NCBI GenBank assembly: GCA_947179485.1
Contig: OX359245.1
Coordinates: 2,337,001 to 2,401,000 of the forward strand
From: Allacma fusca
Lineage: Eukaryota; Arthropoda; Collembola; Symphypleona; Sminthuridae
Reading direction: 5' to 3'
Length of the DNA stretch: 64,000 bases
A program made the position numbers and the translations under genes. Below, one piece after another: positions 1 through 11,796 of this stretch. Position 1 is the stretch's first letter. Each line of letters starts with the position of its first letter. The notes under the pieces were generated by a model. That model had not been told where the DNA came from, made no database searches, and was given only the letters and a program-made list of their open reading frames with translations.

Positions 1-129
1 ACATACCTCCGCACTTACTCAGCTTCACGGAATTCGCAAGCATGGCAGAGAGGATGATAACCCTATACCAACAAGAGACCAAATCAAATTTCAGAAATAT
101 TACAGGAAATAGGGCAATGGGAGGATTGG

Positions 130-801
130 ATGTTCGCAATGACAAGCGCAGCTGAAGGAGAGAAACCAACAAAACTTCACGCACAAAGAAAGGCGGGAGG
201 AGTCATCACAATGCGACAGCCCCGAGGAGCGGGAAGGTTTCTATACCTAGACGAACTCGTGACGGTCAGAATTTGGGAGAAGGAACAATTTCACCGGATA
301 CGGGAAAGAATTAGCGAACGACCAGCGGGACCCCATTACCAACCCTACACCATGAGAGAACAGGACGAACGAAGGCCTGGAGTGACGTCAATACATCTAG
401 TAAATCAGGCCATGGAGAGATTTCAAACACCATTCTGGCAGTCTATAGTTGTGGAAGCCAGGCTAGTAGAAAGAGAGCTAGAAAACCTAGTCCACACGCT
501 GGGAGAGCGGACGGACGTCGAAATCATTTTTAGAGACCCCGGACAGGATGTCATAAACACGGCTCCTAGAGGAGATCCAGTTTACACGACAAGACAAATG
601 CCGTACCTTTCCATCTCAATACCAGCGGAAAGGGAACAACTCATACGAGAATTGCGGAGGACACGGTACAACGCGGAACGAGATCTACTTTTGGCAAGGA
701 CTCATCCATTCGTAGTACTGTCCTTCCGGACGAGAATAGACGACGAAGCAGAGTCGGACACCCTGAAGGGACCGTCCAACCAGGAAGAAGAACGTCAATA
801 A
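130..801 (+). CDS. Element-specific accessory protein, homologue of the 276-aa ORF of element 2
   Basis: I do not recognise the family. Over 223 residues it aligns with the ORF at 36323-37153: shared blocks include RIWxxExFHRIRExIS, NERRPG/DERRPG, ERFQTP/DRFQTP and EIxFRD. The homologous N-terminus (EFAS-M, ITLY) lies in another frame starting at the ATG at position 42, and the frame switches between about 61 and 90, so this copy seems to carry an N-terminal indel. Only the part from position 130 is open. No membrane segment or signal peptide is visible. The protein is soluble-looking, charged and Arg-rich. Its position just before the small membrane protein is the same in both elements. Confidence 0.6.
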   Translation: MFAMTSAAEGEKPTKLHAQRKAGGVITMRQPRGAGRFLYLDELVTVRIWEKEQFHRIRERISERPAGPHYQPYTMREQDERRPGVTSIHLVNQAMERFQTPFWQSIVVEARLVERELENLVHTLGERTDVEIIFRDPGQDVINTAPRGDPVYTTRQMPYLSISIPAEREQLIRELRRTRYNAERDLLLARTHPFVVLSFRTRIDDEAESDTLKGPSNQEEERQ

Positions 802-966
802 CCTAACCAGGAGGACGTTGGCCGACTACCAACAACTGAGTCACGGCCACAAAAAGAACCAAGCGGGGAGCTAAATTACTCAATGACGGAAGAAATTCCT
901 GAGGGGAATGTAGATTAGATCATTTCTGTAAAGGAATGACCTAGCGTAGTTACATTTAACATGACC

Positions 967-1010
967 TTATGTAATATCAACCATCGGGATTTACGGCGGA
1001 TATTACATAA
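967..1010 (+). promoter_or_regulatory. Conserved hairpin upstream of the last ORF (element 1 copy)
   Basis: A perfect 12-bp stem (967-978 with 999-1010) closes a 20-nt loop that starts AACCATCGGGAT and ends ACGGCG. Element 2 has the same loop, one base shorter, at 36104-36146 with a stem that is partly changed but still mostly paired. Conservation of the loop in otherwise diverged spacer DNA, with a compensated pair in the stem, argues for a structured RNA signal. Function unknown. Confidence 0.7.
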
Positions 1011-1243
1011 TTAGTCAACAAAACAGTATAACAATAGGAGAAAATTAAAGAAAAATAATAACAAAATGTATCGAAAAACAAAACAAAAAGATGAGGAAAG
1101 TATTAACTATTTAATGATCTCAGATTCCTAGGATGTAATAGGTTACGCCACAGGAAGTTACAGGTCAGATCTCAACCTAGATCTCGACCGCAAAAGAATT
1201 TTTCCGCATTCGGGAAACTTATAAACACTAAACAAAAGAAGGG

Positions 1244-1271
1244 TATAAGACCGAGACTCTCAGCCGAGAGT
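1244..1271 (+). promoter_or_regulatory. Possible internal promoter and small hairpin before the last ORF
   Basis: TATAAGA at 1244-1250 is followed by CGAGACTCT and a 5-bp hairpin (ACTCT, 6-nt loop, AGAGT, 1256-1271), then CTCATAAT. The element 2 spacer has the same order (TATAAATA, CGAGACTCT, ACTCT/AGAGT hairpin, CTCATTAT) at 35848-35875. The TATA-like box lies about 120 nt before the start codon in both. It could drive a separate mRNA for the membrane protein. This is inference from conservation. Confidence 0.4.
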
Positions 1272-1369
1272 TCTCATAATCACTCCAAACACTCTAGAGA
1301 GCTCAAAACCTTAGACTACTCGGTGGAAACTCAAGATTTACCAGGAAATTTTTCTCGGGACTACCCGAC

Positions 1370-2077
1370 ATGAAGTATCAACTACTTTTGTGCCTCACAA
1401 TGGTGCTTATTGTGACGGACGTAATAGTGGACAGCAAGCCTGTACCAAGGCCCAACCCGGAACCTGTACCACCATTGATAGCAGCAATACTTGCAGCAGG
1501 AGGATCATGGTTGGCGAAATCCATGATACCAGCAATGGCAGTAGGAGGAACAGCCATCACAGCCTCAGTCATGATGCATAAGGATCCGGAAGTGCACATA
1601 CTCCACCATAACGAGGACGGAGAGCTTCAAATAGTGCCATACGACCCGGAGGCACCCAGTGACAGGGCCCAGGAGATGATGGAACAAAACCAACAACAAG
1701 CCATAAGGCAAGCTCAGCAACCGCTGATGCAGCCACGGTTTCAGGATGAGCGTCCACCATGGGTACAGGAATTCATGGAGGCGAAATGGAAGCCCAATGA
1801 GGTTCCATCACCCGAGGCGGACTACACTATACTCGTCATTGGATCCATAGGAGGAGTCTCAACAATCATTATCACGATTATAACCATAATCCTTTACCGG
1901 ATCAGGAGTATGCGGAAGAGAGGCAGCCATCAGTTAGTACGGGACCAGGAGATGGATAATGTCGCAACTGCGGCTTTAGTTCAGGATTCCGTAGAGCAAC
2001 TGATGGGATGTAAGCTAGTGAGACCCACTACAACCAATGCCACCCGGCAGACAAGCAGAGCCACGTTGCAGATCTGA
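1370..2077 (+). CDS. Small type I membrane protein of element 1
   Basis: The 235-aa product starts with a signal peptide (MKYQLLLCLTMVLIVTDV), followed by a Pro-rich stretch. A weakly hydrophobic Ala/Gly segment lies at about residues 35-67, and then HILHH and a Gln-rich middle. One strong transmembrane segment at about 153-175 is followed by basic YRIRSMRKR, giving a lumenal N-terminus and a cytoplasmic tail. The tail ends with a block shared with element 2 (DNVATAALVQ, SVEQL, GC, VRP). The reading frame is intact although the upstream ORF in this copy looks damaged. It could be an envelope accessory, viroporin-like or assembly protein. No known family is recognised. Confidence 0.7.
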   Translation: MKYQLLLCLTMVLIVTDVIVDSKPVPRPNPEPVPPLIAAILAAGGSWLAKSMIPAMAVGGTAITASVMMHKDPEVHILHHNEDGELQIVPYDPEAPSDRAQEMMEQNQQQAIRQAQQPLMQPRFQDERPPWVQEFMEAKWKPNEVPSPEADYTILVIGSIGGVSTIIITIITIILYRIRSMRKRGSHQLVRDQEMDNVATAALVQDSVEQLMGCKLVRPTTTNATRQTSRATLQI

Positions 2078-5000
2078 AGATACAAGCAGCAAGGGCAGCG
2101 CAAGAAAGAAGAAAGAAGACAACGAAAACAAAACAACTATATTCATCAAACTGTATGGATAAAACTGTTAAATTATTTACTTATTTATACATGATATAAT
2201 AGTTAGTTTTAAGATAGGATAACTAGATGTAACCTAGAATAATGACCCAATTTCCGTTGTAATAACATCAGGCGAACCAATTATATAAACAATTCCACCA
2301 ACGTTTCGCAAACACCTACAAGTATCAAGGTTAAAGAACCAAGGTTTAGACACATCACATTCATACACGAGAATTCACACGTATATATCATCATGAGTAT
2401 AACATGCATAGTATCAAACGGTAACATTTGACAAGAAACCAACTTGAAAGGTTAGGACTAGTAAACTTTGTAGCAGTCCGCACCAACATGAAGGTCACTC
2501 ATCAGTTTCACCTTTTTCCAACGCATTCAATTGAACAATTTGGATAAAATGTTTATCTCTCAACAACTACGAGTAACGAGTGTTATTTTTGAACTCTATT
2601 CCCCGACATATTTTTAAGTACGCTTCAATCAATTCTGCCAGCAGAAGCAAAACAACTGCTAACTCATTGTTTTGGTTGCCGGAGTGAACAGGCACTTGAG
2701 AAGGAAAAATGCTTTCTGTAAAAACACGGATACGGCAGGTTCAGCTTATTGCCGTTATTTCCATCGTAATTATTCACCAGAGGAATCAAGCAGACGATTT
2801 TGATAAGGTTCACGTTTTGCAATAGTGAGTGAGTAGGTAGTAGAGTGAAATTACAGCTCATTAACTTTCTCTCCCTACTTCCCACACTAGCAGAAGGCAA
2901 AATAATTGGCTCTCAGTTCTGTAATACGTCCCGTCTTTAAAAAGAGAACTGTTTGAGTCAAGGTTATTAACGGTGTCCCCGATTTTACACTTTTCGAGTT
3001 CTTGAGACTCTTCTTGGACACTAAACTTAGAAGCACGAGAATTGACATATACTCACAAGATCCTTTGAGACTTTTCTTTCGGACAGTGTTCTCGAGCAAT
3101 TAGACTAGGCTACCTCAACCAGGTGTAGACGGTCAATAAAACCGATAGAGCAAGTTCAAGAGAACTCAGGAAACACTGTGAGTAGGATACATATAACTAT
3201 GAGTTTGAGCATACGCTCTTCACAGGTTACAATACGGAATAGTCACAGCATGAAGGTATGCCAGGTAGGTACCTAAGGTCAAGAAAGTAAATCCTAGGGG
3301 TAGCACAGGCAGAATAATCTTCGGAAAGATTCCTTATTTCTAAGAGGAGTATTATAATTTCATTAACTAACCTTATCAATATATTATGAAGATATAAGAA
3401 ACCATAGGAATGGCAGGGACACTCATATTAGTTTGTTCCCTTCAACGCCGAAAGACATTTAGTATTGCAGACAGGTGACAAAGGATGTTTTGTTCACTCA
3501 GAATTAAGTTTCCGTATACAAACACGTTTAATTCTCTAAGTATAGTACCTAAGGAGACCTACGTACATTATATGATCCTTTTAGCAAAACAATACCCATT
3601 TAATTGATCGGATAATTTTCCCCAGAGGGAAGTTAGTTCGGTTACCTGCAGAATAATTTCTATTGGCTCTAAGCCATTTTTGATGAATCCAAACAGTCAT
3701 GCCCTTGATCAGAACGTCAGGTGGATCGCTCTTTCCACCGAGTGAGGCGGATTATTTACTTGCAATAAGGTTATACACATTTTTTTTGGGGAAAGGTAAA
3801 TTTCGCATCGTCTTTGGCGATGAACGTCACAAATAAAGCATGTGATTCAATTCAATAAGCGGCTGGAGGAAATTGGTGATAGATATTACCGTTCAGAAGA
3901 AGTACGAACCCCAGCTCAATACAGCCACATGATCTAAATCAGGAATGCGAACATTTTCGCTAGCTGAATTAGTATATTCAACACAAAATACAGTATCCAA
4001 AAACGTTTATTCATTTATTATTTATTTTTCCAACACGAAAACCCAGTAAGGATAACAAATTGTTTTCAGGCACAGCGTACATAGTTACAGCTTGCCACAT
4101 AAACTCCAACCCTTTAGTAAACAGTGAAAGTCTCAAGTTACGGTGATGAATGTTATTCATCTGGACACAATTTTCCACAGAAGCAAGAACGATTGTCGAA
4201 GCTTCGCTATTTTCGATTTCTAAAACAAACTTTTTTTTCAACAGCTTCATAAAAACAATATCAATAGAGCCGATTTTGTAAGGAAACCCAGAATTTCCCT
4301 TAAGAACATAGTAATTTTATTTAGAACTTAGCATTAAAGGCAATAATTGGCACTGATTTCCTATACTCCAAAGAAGGATTCGCCATTAAGGGTGACTACA
4401 AGATTTCAAAACCATGATGCGTTTAAAAGAATAGCTTTCATCAACATGTTGAATTTGAGTATATCCACTCGTTCATTCCCTTGACCGAGAAAGTCGAATT
4501 TCAGTTTAAACCATCATTTCAAGTCACTCTGAACACAGCAAATGCATTCAGAAGCGTCACCGTTCGAAAGGTATGTTAGAACTTGGCATTGGTAGGTTAG
4601 AAGTTACAAAAACCAGGTACAATCCCAAGGTCGATAGTATCGAACGGGAAACCGACGGAGAAAGTTCATAGGTGAAAGCTAAAGCGCAGGTAGAGACGGA
4701 TGGTCACACACGCTGTCTCCCAGCAACCTTAATTATCACCTTGAGCTATGTTCTATTCTAGTTCTACAAAGCTAAGCAAGTATAATACACAAGGTATAAC
4801 ACTTACAACATAACGTTATGTGATGACGTAACCATTTCTGTTTCTTGAAATTGCTCTATAGTTCAAATCCGAAAGGTCCAGAAATCTGAGGTAAAGTTCG
4901 GTAGGATCAGCATAAATTCGTAGACATCAGTCTCTTCGTGATAAAATAAACATACATGGTTACATATACCGGATTGATGTCTATGGATGATGCGTCAGAA

Positions 5001-6608
5001 CGCATGTCACCACCAACGCGTTTCGTTTCTAAAGATTCATCCTATGTATTGTTTCATGAGCAACAATACAACTCCATTGTGATTCGACCCAGGTCCAAAC
5101 TTAAAAGCTTGGTCCAAATCAATTTTGACCTTTAAGACGTGTGTACCTCATCGTTATAAGTTTATCCTAGGTATGGGAGGAAGAATAGTGATCTTCCATC
5201 ACTCAGGTTTATTTATAATAACCAGAATGAATCCCAGTTAAGTTGTGACAGACCCCGACATGAAATTACTCACAGTCGCCAATGTCACGAAATCGGTTCG
5301 ATCAACTGTCCTTTAGAAGTCATCCATCCGTTCGCAGATTGTTCTGTACGGTCTATGGCTCACAATAAAGATCAAAACTCAGGGGAAAGGAAGCACGCGA
5401 TATATAACATATATAACACGTACAAGTATAACACAGGTAGTAGCACGTCACGGCAGTATGATTTCAAGGCACCGCACAAATTATTTTTAAGATCGATTAC
5501 AAGTTATAGTTTGCTTTTGACCCGTAGGTTAACAAGATCAAACAGATACCAGCTGACTTTCAGTTTCAGCTCACAATCCTCTCGTTATACAGCCAAAACC
5601 ACGAAATGCAAAAATTCCAGTAACCAATGCTTTTCATCCCCAACCCAAATAGACGAGCGTCATAATTCAACAAACACAGAAATTAGTAAATAACAAAGGA
5701 AAACATATTTATAATTCTCAAATCCACATGGATTAACTCAGACAATTTAACAGAGAAAATTTATAACTTTAATGGCAACTGTTTCTTTCGCACTAGTCAC
5801 CGAATTCAACTCCACCAGACATTTCAATGTACAATACTTTGCACAAGGTTATTCACCCCTATCTCATCGGCAATGAGAGCAGAATAGGAATTGATCCAAA
5901 ATGAGCTTTACGACTATTACAAAACATGCTTCCACCATATTTGCGTCCATACCGACATTGAATTCTACAAATCTATCACCATAACTTGAAACAACATAGG
6001 AAAACACCACACCTATTTAATTTTTTACGGCACTGGCAAGACGAAATCACGACCTTGCGTAAGTACGCTAGCCCCATATATCCCATAACCTTGATTTACA
6101 TCGCATAAATGTTGCTCACATAAAACACACGTATTATATTGAATAAATGTTAAACTAAAAATTAGTCATACCCTGGAAATCTCGTGAACCGGCATAGAAT
6201 TCCATTTTGTATGCAGTAAGATTTTCAACACCTGTTTGTATACAACTTTTACGAGTAAAAATATTTGTGGTTAAATAGCAACAAGTGTGATATGATAATG
6301 ATGCGCGAAAACCCCATAATCAATATATCGGAGTACAAATGAATATGTTTCGTCTAAACTTTGTCGAATTTACGAATGTATTATTTATTGTAATTGGCCG
6401 ATGATAAATACCAAGAATTGAGAGATGACAGGTTAAGAACTGAGAGATGAACACACATGTAAAACCAATTGATAAAATCATGTATGTAATATAACCATGT
6501 AAACAAAAATGAACAAATGTATGAAATGTCAAATGAATGAAATATTGTGAAATTAACATTGAACTTGAATGTAGCATTGCCGAGGTCGACAATGACCCAG
6601 AAGAGGAA
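2078..6608 (+). other. Long 3' non-coding region of element 1
   Basis: About 4.5 kb between the last ORF and the polypurine tract with no convincing coding frame. Short ORFs here lack family features. The first 150 bases resemble the matching part of element 2 (purine-rich tract, ACTGTATGGA). Element 2's equivalent region is shorter, about 2.6 kb. Confidence 0.6.
6576..6608 (+). promoter_or_regulatory. Polypurine tract with upstream hairpin (element 1)
   Basis: AGAAGAGGAA lies directly before the LTR, the usual place of the plus-strand primer of LTR retrotransposons. Just upstream, ATTGCCG-AGGT-CGACAAT can fold into a hairpin with one mismatch. The same block is at 32358-32390 in element 2, nearly base for base, in DNA that has otherwise diverged. 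Confidence 0.75.
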
Positions 6609-7209
6609 TGTTACGTATTAATAATAAGAAAGGAATTAGCTGAGTCAGAAATGCACGTAGGCAGTTAAACCTGACTCAGGACAAATCAACGGAAATGGAG
6701 CAAGAAATAAACAATAAAGAGTTAGAGTTAAGTAGGTTAAGTAGCGTAAGCATAATTAGGTATAAACAATAAATGTTAGCTGTAAGTTAGAGTTAGAAAA
6801 AGACAGGGAGTTCTAATTCAGTCTTCAACCTAACAACATCTCCAGGATTGGAACCCAGGGATTGGCAATGGGTCCATTCCGTCCGGAATGGAACCCGCCA
6901 CGGACATCAGGAATCCCACGTAGTGGATTCTCAAAAGAAGACAATTTCCAGAAATGGAAAGGATCCATTACCAAATTTAGTGTTAAATGTTAAGTGTTAT
7001 AATTATAATTTATGTCAGTTAAGGAACATTATTAAAGGCCGAATAAAAGTGAACTACACACAGAAATCAAAGCAAAGCAAACCAAGCCTCATTAGTGATT
7101 AGCGCCATAACAACATCATGGACATTACGAGCAGGGAATGAGGCGCCCGAACCCGGGATACATCAAGTCCCTCTCTTTCTCAGCCGGGGAAGGGAGGGCA
7201 GATGTAACA
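6609..7209 (+). repeat. 3' LTR of element 1 (601 bp)
   Basis: It begins TGTTACG and ends GTAACA, matching the TGTTACG...CGTAACA termini of element 2. Internal blocks shared with element 2's LTR include AACAATAAA, TCCATTCC-GTCCGG/CTCCGG and CGCCCGAACC. The following four bases are ATAT. Similarity to element 2's LTR is only patchy, so this is a separate family. Confidence 0.8.
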
Positions 7210-7670
7210 ATATGTAGAACACCAGTTGGAGCAACAGTCTGTCATTCGCATACAGCGTTTGGTATAGTCGGGAAGGCATTCTTCAGACTTGTGACAGAAA
7301 TTTCGATTTTTATTATAATCATTATTTTAATAACAGTGGAAATTAGCATTAGTCAAATGTATTAAACAATTTACCAGGGTCCTGAAACCCATGGTTCGAG
7401 GACGCCAACCAAACAAGTTTCTGTATCCGTAGCCCATCTGCGACACCGCCAGTTTCGTTTGTATTGAGAGCAGTGTAATCATACAAAGGATAAATACTGC
7501 CGTCCCAGGGATTTAAAATGTATTAATTCCTGATGATGTAATCCGAATATTACTAAGAGTTGCAATTATTAGATTTGAGACGCTGCTTTGACAAATATTG
7601 AAAATAATGCTAACCCCATTTTAAATTGCAAACCAACTTATCAATTTTCGTCATGTATATAAAATATCCT
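7210..7670 (-). pseudogene. Broken copy of the two-knot cysteine-rich gene
   Basis: This minus-strand fragment is a paralogue of the gene at 22231-22821. Exon 1 (7375-7482, 36 codons) encodes a signal-like N-terminus and a conserved MGYGYRNLFGWRPRT stretch. Exon 2 keeps the Cys pattern C..C..C..CC..C up to NWC and then runs straight into the LTR of element 1 at 7209/7210. The splice acceptor before exon 2 reads AA where the intact paralogue has AG, a second lesion. Similarity to the paralogue continues upstream to about 7670. The 3' half of the gene would lie beyond the left edge of the window. Confidence 0.7.
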
Positions 7671-10609
7671 TATAAGTCGTTACTACTCAGAGTCTCCATG
7701 TCACTGAATGTGTCTGGTTATTTATTGCCTTAAAAGTTATTTTTTGAAGCAGATTGAGAAAGTTAAAACGATTGTTGATCAATTTCTTACTTATTACAAA
7801 AAATGATATTGGCTATTAACTTTCCATTTCACTTCTGAAACGAGTGCAGCAATTACATCATTGTCCAGAAATACATTAATTTGAACAATACATTTCTATG
7901 AGCAACATAATGAAGGGAAAGTAGGCTCATGAGTCAGGTATTACGAAGAATCTTTTTGCTTACATTTCAAATATAAAAACGTTTTTCATTTGTACATACT
8001 AAAAGCTTAGGTGAGAAGAATATTTGGTTCCCCCGTTCGTTAGCCATTCCTAATTTGTTAGCAATTTTCTAGTCTTCTGGATTTTCAAAATTTATAATTT
8101 AAGCTCAAATTTCTTTAGAAGCTATATTATAGAAAATTGTATTGGCTTTCAGAAGAGCTAACCATGAGGCCACAGAGGATTTTAGGCGACCTGCAACAAG
8201 AGAAGCAGCAGCATGTTGGAGTTAAGGAATATGAACTTCTACACATGTCGTACAAAATGGTTGCTGGAAATACTGATTTTCATGGGTAACTTGGTGAGTA
8301 ACCTGGGTTTTGCAATTTCGGTTAATTATTTTCCCAGGTTTTGTCTACAAAAAATGTCTCAGCTTAAATCTCTAAAAAAAACCCGAGTGCCACACTTAAA
8401 ATGAATGGCTGACAAGAATTTTTATGGCTCATGTAACTCGACCCGTGTTTTACCCGAGGTTGAATTGAAAGTACTAAACTGTAACTTGAACTTGAGTGGG
8501 GAGTGGGACTTGCCGTCAGACAGAACTTTTCCAATTCGTGTTCCCTCTTCTCTTTTCAGTTTTGTGACTACTAAGACGACGTATTATACATGAAGTTGAA
8601 CCTACGTATGTATATTCAAATTTTTCTTAGTTTCAACCGCAAAAACCTACGTACATCACCGCCAGCTATCCCACTTACAAAAGTTATTTATTATTAGAAT
8701 TCGGAGTTATGACAGAAATTTTGAATGTTTATGTTACACGTTTAAAATTTGCTGATATTTGAAGATTAAAATACCCTAAGAGATTTAACATGTAATACGT
8801 TTAGCAATACAGGGTTCCCTTTTCTCTATTTAAGAATGTCAAACTTTGATTGTCACAACGGGAAGAACAGGGTTAAATGCCATGGACAATACTTGGTGGC
8901 AATTATATATACTAGCAGATGTTTTCTCAGTCTTTGGAATCCAGCATTTTCAAAAATATGCAATACCAAAATTTATGGAACTCAATATAATGTTTGTTAG
9001 ACTAAAGTAGAGTGAAACAGAAAGTAATTTGGAGAAATTTGAAGACACTACAGAAAACTGTTTCGAGACACAAACATGGGTGAAACAATTTCTGAAAATC
9101 ATCAAAGCCCATCATCAACTACTACAAACCAAAAATTCTGGCGCTTTCCCCCAAAATGTGGTTTTCCAACATTGCATACTGTAGTAAATACCTTCTAAAT
9201 TTGATATATTTATTACAGTTACATTCAGCTAAAGCAAAACATGTGGCAAACATTGCATTTAACACATATTTAAAAATCCTATTTTTTATCTTTTAATTTT
9301 ATTATGAAGCTGATTAACTTTTTCTGGCTATGAATTATCCTTTCAACTTCTGTGAGTAATACATGCTTGAGTTAGACGTTTATGATAGAGTGCGACGCCT
9401 AATTAAAAGTATGTTATTTACATAATGAAGAAAACCCATTCTAAGGAAGAGTCAAAAATTAGCTACTGCAACGCCATATTGGAGATCTGGGGTTTGGACG
9501 GGTTTATCAAATCTCTTGACTCCACAGATTGGAGAAAAAAAGGCTTCCGCTGTGATAATAACCCGTTGCTAATAATTAGAAATATTCAAAAATTGTAAAA
9601 AATTTCAAAAGCTCTATTTCGGCTTTAAATTTGGCTTGCACATTAACCTGACCACGTAGATATGGAAAGCACATCTTATTTTCCTTTCGAAAAATCGATA
9701 TGAACGCTTCAAATTTAGTTTACATATTCTCCTGACTCCGTGAATGATGAAAAACCATTCTGAATTTGCCAGTTTTCCAAAAATTATGGGTTACGTTTCA
9801 ACAAACGGAATCCTGGAGCGACCTTGGTTTTGACCTTGTGGACACACTTCTATAACACTGAGCTAAGCTAAAAAAATCCCCAACATAACCTCCTGACCAT
9901 GTAGATATGCAAACCATTTTGAATTTTTCGATATTTCGAAAAATTTTGAAAGATACTTAATTTACGCTTTAAATTTCCCTTGCACATTTCCCTGAACATG
10001 TATTTGTGCAAACCACTTCGAATTTTTCAATTTTCGAAAATTCGAAAAATAGAGTTATCATACAACCTGGGCTGGGGTTTAAACTTTACTGAAACATTTC
10101 AGCATACATGTATGCAAACCAGTTCAAATATTTCAGTTTCTGAAAACAAATTGCGCTACCACACCAAGCTGCGAAATTAATTTTCTTTTCTACTCATGTG
10201 AAATACGACTCCCAACGCTTCGCTCATTGAGCTGTCGGTCAACCGATTGCAATTTACGATTTTTTTTGTACTGATGTTGTTTTTTAATCTACCATCCCGT
10301 TCCGAACCTCTAGGGTTTGTCCAAATATCAAAAGTGTTTTTTAAAATAAAAATACTTTCGATATTTAAAACTGATTTTCAAACAGCTTTATATATCATAT
10401 TAGTTGACTTGCTTTGTATTTTTCTCTCAATAATTTTTGACAAATTGTTTAAGCTTCATTGGTATTAGCAGTGTACAATTTTGTTAAGGCATTAAAATTC
10501 AAAAATGAATATGGCACTATCCTACAATACAATTTTGAATTTAAATCATAAAGTATTGATTAAATAAAAATATTAGATTTAAATCAAATACAACCGATTA
10601 GCAACCGAG
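7671..10609. other. AT-rich intergenic DNA
   Basis: No recognisable gene, RNA or mobile-element ends. The only stretch with any coding flavour is a 41-codon frame at 8164-8289, listed separately. Close to the right border, a TTAGCAACCGAGTTTCACAA-type block recurs at about 27048, pointing to a dispersed short repeat. Confidence 0.5.
8164..8289 (+). CDS. Short frame with weak cystatin-like look (very uncertain)
   Basis: A 41-codon frame starts at ATG 8164. Its second half reads YKMVAG, followed by NTDF. This loosely recalls the Q-x-V-x-G inhibitory loop and its surroundings in stefin-type cystatins, but the Gln is missing and no downstream exon with the rest of the fold was found. A donor-like GTAACT overlaps the end and an acceptor-like TTTCCCAG lies at about 8330. 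It may well be chance. Confidence 0.12.
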   Translation: MRPQRILGDLQQEKQQHVGVKEYELLHMSYKMVAGNTDFHG

Positions 10610-10639
10610 TTTCACAAATCAATCCGTTGTATGTATTGC

Positions 10640-11324
10640 AATTTATTTAGTGCAGTATATCAAAAGACTCGTCAATGGTTGAAACCATAGGTGAGTTAAA
10701 ACAACTTTTTTAATATACAGGAGCTGTACTGATTATACATTTATCATTACCCCATTGTAGCTAGAATTACGAGTGGTATAATGATTACATTCAATATAAA
10801 TACTTAATAAAGTCGATATTCATAACTTTTAGTTATAATGTGAGCACAGAAGTTATCCACCCCCGGTTACGCTCTATTTTCAACTCCTTGGCCATATGTG
10901 CCAGGGAACATCCACAAATGTCCTAAACTGTAGATAATAATGTTACCAATTCATTTCAGTGCCAAAAATTATTGAAAATACCCCCACCAAAGCAACGCAC
11001 ATTTAAAATGTAAAACAATTATCTATCCTTGATGTGATAACTCCTTGGGGACCTGAACAAATTAATATTATAGCTTCTGGCAAGTATTTCCATGCAGGTG
11101 CCATGCAGTCCATTGCCACAGAGATTGCTAGTCCCAAAATTAAATAGCGTTAACTAGAGCTACAAGGGGCTCAGCTACCGGGTTTGTAATGCCTGGTGTT
11201 GGAGATAGCTGGCTTTCTTTTATTTTTGATTCCATATTAAAATGTTTAAAAAGTTTTAAAACAATGTAGGGATTAGTTTATGCGGAACTGTGTGGAAGAG
11301 CTCCTCAAAAAAAATTTATGCATC
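10640..11324 (-). pseudogene. Inverted desaturase pseudogene
   Basis: This is a remnant of the desaturase gene in the opposite orientation. It keeps the first-exon start (relic start codon at 11233-11235) and a few dozen bases around the exon 3 acceptor and the 3' region. Exon 2, most of exon 3 and exons 4-5 are missing. All three histidine boxes are absent, so it cannot encode an enzyme. It arose by inverted duplication of the gene at 14731-16353 followed by internal deletion. Confidence 0.8.
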
Positions 11325-11796
11325 TATGTATGTAGTGCCGTAATTTGTCCTTTTAGTATTGTATTGTACTTTGGCGAAAAGTACAAAAGTAGTACAACTA
11401 AGATATTGTTTTGTACTCCGAGTTTTGTTTTTGTTTTGTACTTCTATCAGATTGTTTTTGTTTTTGTACAATCTGTATTGTATTGTTCTAAGGTTCTAGA
11501 AGACGCTAGAAATTTGCTAAAGTGATAGTTGTATCTGAGTTCAAGAGCAAGTAGGAATTGATTTGTGCAACTTTAGTTGTTTAAAAATTACGTGAAAGAA
11601 CAAAAAAACCAGTCATTGACTAATCTCCCATAAGAGATGCATTGAATCTGTTGACGGTCGAATTTTGAAGGGTGCAATTCTGTGGCACCAACCTATTTGT
11701 GAATAATCCCTGTAATACCCACATCGTAATTTCCAGAACAACATAATTTCATAAACAATATTCACTACCATTGCTTAAAATTAGAATGGATAGAGT

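Larger units (their letters stand above)
1..7209 (+). mobile_element. Element 1: 3' part of a giant LTR retrotransposon
   Basis: This is the downstream end of a long LTR retrotransposon cut by the left window edge. It carries two ORFs (130-801 and 1370-2077) homologous to the last two ORFs of element 2, a 4.5-kb non-coding 3' region, a polypurine tract and a 601-bp 3' LTR. The 5' LTR, gag and pol would lie left of position 1. The DNA just right of the LTR begins ATAT, the same target duplication seen at element 2. It landed in a cysteine-rich gene copy. Protein divergence from element 2 is large, so the two are related families, not recent copies of one element. Confidence 0.85.

Noticed and set aside
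2664-6592. Short frames in the 3' region of element 1
   Set aside because: No homology to element 2, no consistent frame, no motifs.
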